NCBI GenBank assembly: GCA_964650385.1
Contig: CAZYTP010000056.1
Location: 1-17,755 of the forward strand
Origin: JAUSPI01 sp964650385
GTDB taxonomy: Bacteria > Desulfobacterota > Syntrophia > Syntrophales > JADFWA01
Length of the DNA: 17,755 bases
Reading direction: 5' to 3'
Below are positions 13,584 to 17,755 of the stretch, piece by piece. Position numbers and translations under genes: made by a program. The notes beneath the pieces are model-generated. The model made no database searches, had not been told where the DNA came from, and worked only from the letters and a program-made list of their open reading frames with translations. Position 1 is the first letter of the stretch; each line of letters begins with the position of its first letter.

Positions 13584-14738
13584 GTGAATTCTATGACCGG
13601 ATTTAAATCCGACGATATCCCATCTTCATCATACGAAATTACAGAAACAAATAAAGGGGACATCACCATCTGTTTGAAAGGAAGAATGGATATTGAGACC
13701 TCCTCTCCTTTCCTGTCGGAAGTTCAGAAGGCGATAAAAGTAACTCCCCCCGTTTCGCTGACGATAGATCTTGAAAAGGTATCATATTTTGATGATTTTG
13801 GTGCGCTTGTCCTTTTTGAAATAAAACAGTTGGTTGCCCCAAAAGGGAAATTTAGTATCGTCAATATAAATACCAGGATAAAAGAGATGCTTGACTCTGT
13901 TAACGCCGTTTCACAAAAAGAACTTGCAGACCCGAAATCCAAAAAGTCGTTTAACATATTTGTTCGCGCAGGCGATTCAATCATTAAGGAGTTATCAAAC
14001 ATAAGATTCATGATTTCTTTTGTCGGGTCTGTTTCTCTTTCCCTGATTCGTATCTGTTTTAATCCCAGGTTACTGAGAATCAATGATGTCATAAAAAATA
14101 TGGAAAAAACCGGCGTTGATGCACTTCCGATTATCGCCCTTAGCAGTTTTCTCCTGGGACTCATTATGGCGTTTCTATCATCGATTCAGCTACAACAATT
14201 CGGAGCAAATATTTACGTTGCCTCCCTTGTTGCCCTGTCCATGGTTTCAGAATTGGGACCGATAATAACCGCCATCATTATTGCGGGACGGTCCGGATCT
14301 GCTTATGCCGCCGAGATAGGAACCATGAAAATCTCCGAAGAGATCGATGCCCTTTTTACCATGGGATTCGATCCGACCCTTTTTCTTGCTGTTCCAAGAA
14401 TTATCGCATTAGTTATTGTTGTGCCTCTTTTGACGCTCTTTGCAAATACCTTCGCCATTGCAGGAGGGACGGTTGTTGGAATCTTCATGCTGGACCTGAC
14501 GTTGAGTTCCTATATCAAGCAGACCATAAATACCCTTACACTCTTTGAAGTTGGCTGGGGTCTGTTTAAATCTTCGATTTTTGCCGTGCTTATTGCCGGG
14601 ATCGCGTGTTTGAAAGGTTTTCAGACCAGGGGAGGTGCGGCATCTGTGGGTAATGCCACAACCTCGGCTGTTGTTAGCAGCATATTTTTAATCATTCTTT
14701 TTGATTCGTTTTTTGCAATCATTCGCAGTTACTGGTAG
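13584..14738 (+). CDS. STAS-MlaE type ABC transporter permease
   Basis: Inner-membrane permease of an MCE/Mla lipid transporter. The N-terminal third is a STAS domain (about residues 18-110), the equivalent of a separate MlaB fused in front. Its usual phosphoacceptor motif DSSG reads YFDDFGAL, so the Ser is replaced and phosphorylation seems excluded. The rest is an MlaE domain: five or so membrane segments, with SMVSELGPIITAIIIAGRSGSAYAAEIGTMKISEEIDAL, the MlaE loop that contacts the ATPase. Start choice: GTG 13584 has GGGAGAGG 7 nt upstream; an upstream in-frame start at 13506 would add an unlikely leader. The MlaF gene starts 13 bp after the stop. Same architecture as in many delta- and gammaproteobacterial mla loci. 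Confidence 0.9.
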   Translation: MNSMTGFKSDDIPSSSYEITETNKGDITICLKGRMDIETSSPFLSEVQKAIKVTPPVSLTIDLEKVSYFDDFGALVLFEIKQLVAPKGKFSIVNINTRIKEMLDSVNAVSQKELADPKSKKSFNIFVRAGDSIIKELSNIRFMISFVGSVSLSLIRICFNPRLLRINDVIKNMEKTGVDALPIIALSSFLLGLIMAFLSSIQLQQFGANIYVASLVALSMVSELGPIITAIIIAGRSGSAYAAEIGTMKISEEIDALFTMGFDPTLFLAVPRIIALVIVVPLLTLFANTFAIAGGTVVGIFMLDLTLSSYIKQTINTLTLFEVGWGLFKSSIFAVLIAGIACLKGFQTRGGAASVGNATTSAVVSSIFLIILFDSFFAIIRSYW

Positions 14739-14751
14739 TCGACATCATTTT

Positions 14752-15528
14752 ATGGAAAAAAAAACGGTTATTAGTGTACAAAACCTTACAGCTCGATACG
14801 TAGACGATCTTATCCTTGATGATATTAGTTTTGATGTTTATAAAGGGGAGATTTTTGTTATCCTTGGCGGTAGCGGATGCGGGAAAACTACGCTGCTCAG
14901 GCATATGATTGGTTTGAATAACCCCTTTTCAGGTAAGGTTCTGATCGATGGGACTGATATCACATCATGCAGTGATAAAGAATATCAAAAAGCTTTGAGA
15001 AAGATTGGGGTTCTATTTCAGGGTAGTGCATTGATCGGGTCCATGTCCATAGCCGACAACATTGCACTTCCAATCACAAAATATTCCAATCTTTCCCAGA
15101 GAGTCATAAATACTCTTGTCAGGATGAAACTCTGCCTTGTCGATCTTGATGGATATGCAGACTATATGCCCTCTGAACTCAGCGAAGGAATGAAGAAAAG
15201 GGCTGGCCTCGCAAGAGCTTTGGTTCTTAACCCTAAAATTCTATTTCTTGATGAACCATCGGCCGGTCTTGATCCCGTTACTGCAGCGGAGATTGATGAA
15301 CTGATTTTGCACATTAATAGAAGTATCGGAACGACAATGATTATCATAACCCATCAACTTGATAGCATCTATAAAGTTGCAAAACGGTTAATCATGCTCG
15401 ATAAACGCAAAAAAGGGATCATAGCCGAGGGAGATCCCGAATTTCTGAGAAACAACAGTAAGGATCCGTTTGTCAAACAATTCTTCAACCGGCAGGCGCG
15501 CCCCCAGTTACAGGCGCACAATGGATAA
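14752..15528 (+). CDS. MlaF-type ABC transporter ATP-binding protein
   Basis: Energises the MCE lipid transporter. All ABC landmarks are present: Walker A GGSGCGKT (39-46), Q-loop in IGVLFQGSAL, signature LSEGMKKRAGLARAL (143 onward), Walker B ILFLDEPSAGLDP with Asp167 and Glu168, and the H-loop IITHQLDSI. The signature reads LSEGM rather than LSGGQ, which is typical of the MlaF/Ttg2A group. Length 258 aa is normal. ATG 14752 (MEKKTVISVQ) is the start; the upstream frame extension from 14701 is a read-back into the permease. No good ribosome site is visible, so translational coupling to the permease (stop 13 bp upstream) is likely. Confidence 0.92.
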   Translation: MEKKTVISVQNLTARYVDDLILDDISFDVYKGEIFVILGGSGCGKTTLLRHMIGLNNPFSGKVLIDGTDITSCSDKEYQKALRKIGVLFQGSALIGSMSIADNIALPITKYSNLSQRVINTLVRMKLCLVDLDGYADYMPSELSEGMKKRAGLARALVLNPKILFLDEPSAGLDPVTAAEIDELILHINRSIGTTMIIITHQLDSIYKVAKRLIMLDKRKKGIIAEGDPEFLRNNSKDPFVKQFFNRQARPQLQAHNG

Positions 15529-15580
15529 CAGCAGTTCATTCAGTTTAAACTATTGCATTAATATGGGGCATCATTAACCA

Positions 15581-16423
15581 ATGACATCGATTAAAACAAA
15601 ATTTTTTGTGGGATTATTTGTCTTGATTGGGCTTGCCCTGTCCGCGGTTGCCATTGTTTGGCTCGGGGTGTATCAACGATTCGAAGAAGGAATAAACTAT
15701 GTTGCCTATTTTGATGAGTCGGTCCAGGGCCTTGACAAAGATTCTCCTGTTAAATACAGGGGGGTTTCCATCGGTCGGGTTCAAAGTATCCGTGTTGCAC
15801 CGGATGCCAATCTTATCCAGGTAGTTTTGAAAATTGAAATCGCTTCAAAATTCAATGAAAAAGATATGACAGCCCAGCTCAAATCAGTCGGTATTACCGG
15901 AATCATGTTTGTTGAACTTGAAAGAAAAAAAGGTGATGAATCCGACCTGTCTCCTGCTATTGCCTTTACTGCTAAATATCCGGTCATCGCTACAAGGCCA
16001 TCCGGGATAAAACAGCTCATGGAAGGAATTGATGATGTACTGAACCGGTTTAAAGAACTGGATATTACCGGTATATCCGATAAATTTAAATTAACTCTCG
16101 ATAAAATAAACCGTGCTGTTGATGATGCCCAAATTAAAGAATCATCATCCGATTTTCGTTCTACCATCAACAGGGCCAAGGTGATCCTTGACACACAAAA
16201 GTGGCGCAAGTTCATGGGGTCTCTTGACAAGGAAAGCGAAAGTTTATTTGTCCTGACAGAAAAAACCGCAAAAGCAATTTCCCGTCTGGACAGGATTCTT
16301 GCTGATAATGAAAAGGCAGGCGAGAACGTGAACAGATTAATCGAATTACTTGCGGATCAACCGTCACAACTGTTTTTTGGAGAACCGCTACCGTCAAAAG
16401 TGATTGAACCCGATATTGACTGA
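15581..16423 (+). CDS. MlaD-like MCE domain lipid-binding protein
   Basis: Periplasmic substrate-binding subunit, anchored by one N-terminal membrane helix (about 8-30) and followed by an MCE domain (about 38-115): YVAYFDESVQGLDKDSPVKYRGVSIGRVQSIRV, with the conserved PVKYRGV..G segment. MCE subunits assemble as hexameric rings around a hydrophobic channel. The C-terminal 150 residues are helix-forming (IKQLMEGIDDVLNRF, later LDRILADNEKAGENVNRLIELL), longer than in minimal MlaD and resembling PqiB-like or YebT-like tails but short. Length 280 aa. It sits 52 bp after MlaF; the ribosome site is weak (GGGG 12 nt upstream). Part of the same operon. Confidence 0.9.
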   Translation: MTSIKTKFFVGLFVLIGLALSAVAIVWLGVYQRFEEGINYVAYFDESVQGLDKDSPVKYRGVSIGRVQSIRVAPDANLIQVVLKIEIASKFNEKDMTAQLKSVGITGIMFVELERKKGDESDLSPAIAFTAKYPVIATRPSGIKQLMEGIDDVLNRFKELDITGISDKFKLTLDKINRAVDDAQIKESSSDFRSTINRAKVILDTQKWRKFMGSLDKESESLFVLTEKTAKAISRLDRILADNEKAGENVNRLIELLADQPSQLFFGEPLPSKVIEPDID

Positions 16424-16481
16424 AGCGGAGCACCTTACAAATAACAAAAGCAATGTGGCACAACAAATGTGGAGATATTCC

Positions 16482-17147
16482 ATGAATACCGGAAGAAAAA
16501 CAACGGCTCTTTTTGTCATAGTGGTTCTTATGATTGGAGGGTGTGTGGGCTTAAAACAGCCGAGTCGTAAGATTGACTTTTATACGCTGGAGTATAGTTC
16601 ACCGGAGTACACAGACTTAAAACCACTGCCTTTTGTATTGCGGCTTGAAAGGGTTACCGTAGCACCTGCATACAACTCGAGTAGAATCGTCTACCAGGAG
16701 AAAAAACTCAAAAGGAATACATACATATACCACAGATGGCGGGCAAATCCGGGTGATTTTGTTACTTATTTTCTGGCAAGAGATCTAAAGCAATCCTCAC
16801 TGTTTAAAGGGGTCTTTGCCTTAAACAGCAGGGTTCCCGCTTCCCATTTTATTGAAGGTACTGTTGATGAGTTCTTTGAACGTGACGGTAATGATTTATG
16901 GGAAGCCGTCCTTTCCGTCAGTATCACCCTGATGGCGGAAAATGAGCCGGATATCAGCAAACGTGTGTTATTCCAAAAGCATTACGCTTCAAGCAAGGCT
17001 TGTGAGAAGAAAAACCCGCATTCCCTTGCCGAGGCGATGAGTCGTGCAATGGCAGAAGTATCTAAAAATATCACAAATGATGTCTATACATGTCTTGAGA
17101 AAGAGTACAAGACGGCCGTAAAAAACCAGGAACTAAAAGATAAGTAA
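16482..17147 (+). CDS. ABC_trans_aux (PqiC-like) lipoprotein
   Basis: Lipoprotein partner of the MCE transporter, recognised by position and by the ABC_trans_aux (PF03886) N-terminal pattern KIDFYTLEYSSPEY, where family members have a Y-x-L-type start. A signal peptide with lipobox MIGGC places the lipidated Cys at residue 21. The segments FVLRLERVTVAPAYNSSRIVYQEK and YHRWRANPGDFVTYFLARDLKQSSLFKGVF match the family's R-V..P.YN..R.VY and W...P..... patterns. Length 221 aa. ATG 16482 (MNTGRKTT) has GGAG 7 nt upstream and gives the proper signal; longer in-frame starts at 16404 and 16467 add a polar leader and are rejected. It follows the MCE gene by 58 bp and likely links the transporter to the outer membrane. 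Confidence 0.87.
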   Translation: MNTGRKTTALFVIVVLMIGGCVGLKQPSRKIDFYTLEYSSPEYTDLKPLPFVLRLERVTVAPAYNSSRIVYQEKKLKRNTYIYHRWRANPGDFVTYFLARDLKQSSLFKGVFALNSRVPASHFIEGTVDEFFERDGNDLWEAVLSVSITLMAENEPDISKRVLFQKHYASSKACEKKNPHSLAEAMSRAMAEVSKNITNDVYTCLEKEYKTAVKNQELKDK

Positions 17148-17650
17148 AGAGCCTACCCCTTACCATTTTTCCGATATATGAACTGAACAGCGAGCGTAAT
17201 GCCCGCAATTTGTTACGGGGAGATTCAATTTATCCCATTTTCCTGTTTGGTTATAACTTCCTGAAAGCGATAAAAAGCTATAGAATCAGTATGCTGTAGA
17301 CTTCAAATACAAAGCGAGGGTTTGGCTGATCGAGCCAAGTTATTGAATACGGAAGGAAATGTGCAATTTTTTGAGCGTGATTTTTTCAAGGCGACGTGGT
17401 ATTTGTGTCTTCCTGAAATCAACAAAATCAAGAGTGAAAGAAAAGTGGCGGATTCCTTTGTGTAATCATTAGCGGAACAAGAAGGAGCCTTGCGACGACA
17501 GCCTTGTCTTCTCCTATCCTTTGGTTCCTGCAAATACTTGGCACAGAAACGTCCACCTCGTTAGTTCTATTCCATGCCCAGCACACACGTTCTGCGCAGG
17601 GGCCGGAAGGGACAAAAGCCGCTGGGAGCGAACCCTTACATCAGAATGTG
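17148..17650. other. Intergenic region after the transport operon
   Basis: About 500 bases. A hairpin TTGGCT/AGCCAA with loop GATCG is at 17322-17338; no U-tract follows, so the operon terminator is not evident. A 60-codon start-less reading frame (about 17275-17464, ending KVADSFV) looks mildly protein-like but cannot be supported; otherwise nothing. Confidence 0.5.
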
Positions 17651-17755
17651 TTATGTTTTCTCTTTGTATTCTCGAAAACCAGCCAGCAAATCCGCAAACG
17701 ACTTCGGTTCATATTTCGTGAAGCCTTCCTCGTCCACGTACACAAAATCATACGT
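17651..17755 (-). CDS. C-terminal end of an unidentified protein, partial
   Basis: Only the last 34 codons are in the window, continuing past the right edge. On the minus strand they read TYDFVYVDEEGFTKYEPKSF, then ADLLAGFREYKEKT and stop TAA. The acidic turn VDEEG followed by KSFADLLAGFREY looks like the end of a small alpha/beta domain; SUKH/SMI1-type proteins often finish in a similar way, but that is a guess. No start, no motif of known function. Convergent with the lipid-transport operon. Confidence 0.5.
   Translation of the reverse strand, partial: TYDFVYVDEEGFTKYEPKSFADLLAGFREYKEKT

Noticed and set aside
17303..17533. 76-aa minus-strand ORF at the right end
   Set aside because: Odd composition, no ribosome site and no recognisable domain; the plus-strand frame across it is no better supported.

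Overview
The window (about 17.8 kb) looks like chromosomal DNA of a Gram-negative bacterium. Inner-membrane, lipoprotein and envelope genes dominate it: an MCE/Mla-type ABC transporter with a lipoprotein partner, an AsmA-like TIGR03545/TIGR03546 pair, and a SPOR-NlpC/P60 lipoprotein. A Desulfobacterota (Deltaproteobacteria)-like origin is my inference, from this gene set, the moderate G+C, and the style of the dispersed palindromes and of the REP-associated transposase remnant. Nothing in the window proves the taxon. Layout, left half (1-4052): the 5' part of a cell-wall hydrolase lipoprotein on the minus strand, cut by the window edge; a palindromic dispersed repeat; an isochorismatase-family hydrolase (+) converging on an ADP-ribose pyrophosphatase-like Nudix hydrolase (-); a GlcD/D-lactate dehydrogenase-type FAD oxidase (+); and a 101-aa hypothetical (-). 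Accessory block (about 4053-8807): this stretch is AT-richer and mosaic. It holds an orphan rho-independent terminator, and a DUF6338 membrane protein translationally overlapped by a 45-aa proline-rich microprotein, flanked by two integron attC-like imperfect palindromes. Next come a small ORF whose 3' end runs into a decayed REP-associated (IS200/Y1-type) transposase remnant with 16-bp inverted GTGTCCCC repeats, and then further GTGTCCC repeats. It ends with a strongly AT-rich two-gene operon: an SMC/OLD-like ABC ATPase overlapping a TOPRIM/DUF4276-like protein. That pair is the best candidate for an undescribed anti-phage system, related in architecture to OLD, Gabija and PARIS. Minus-strand envelope/redox cluster (8808-12882): a secreted MsrA-MsrB fusion, a DUF2780 exported protein, TIGR03546 and TIGR03545, transcribed right to left. 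Plus-strand lipid-transport operon (13584-17147): STAS-MlaE permease, MlaF ATPase, MlaD (MCE) protein and an ABC_trans_aux (PqiC-like) lipoprotein. Together they should form an inner-membrane MCE transporter that moves phospholipid or another hydrophobic substrate between the membranes. The right end holds the last 34 codons of an unidentified minus-strand gene. All identifications come from reading motifs by eye; no searches were run.
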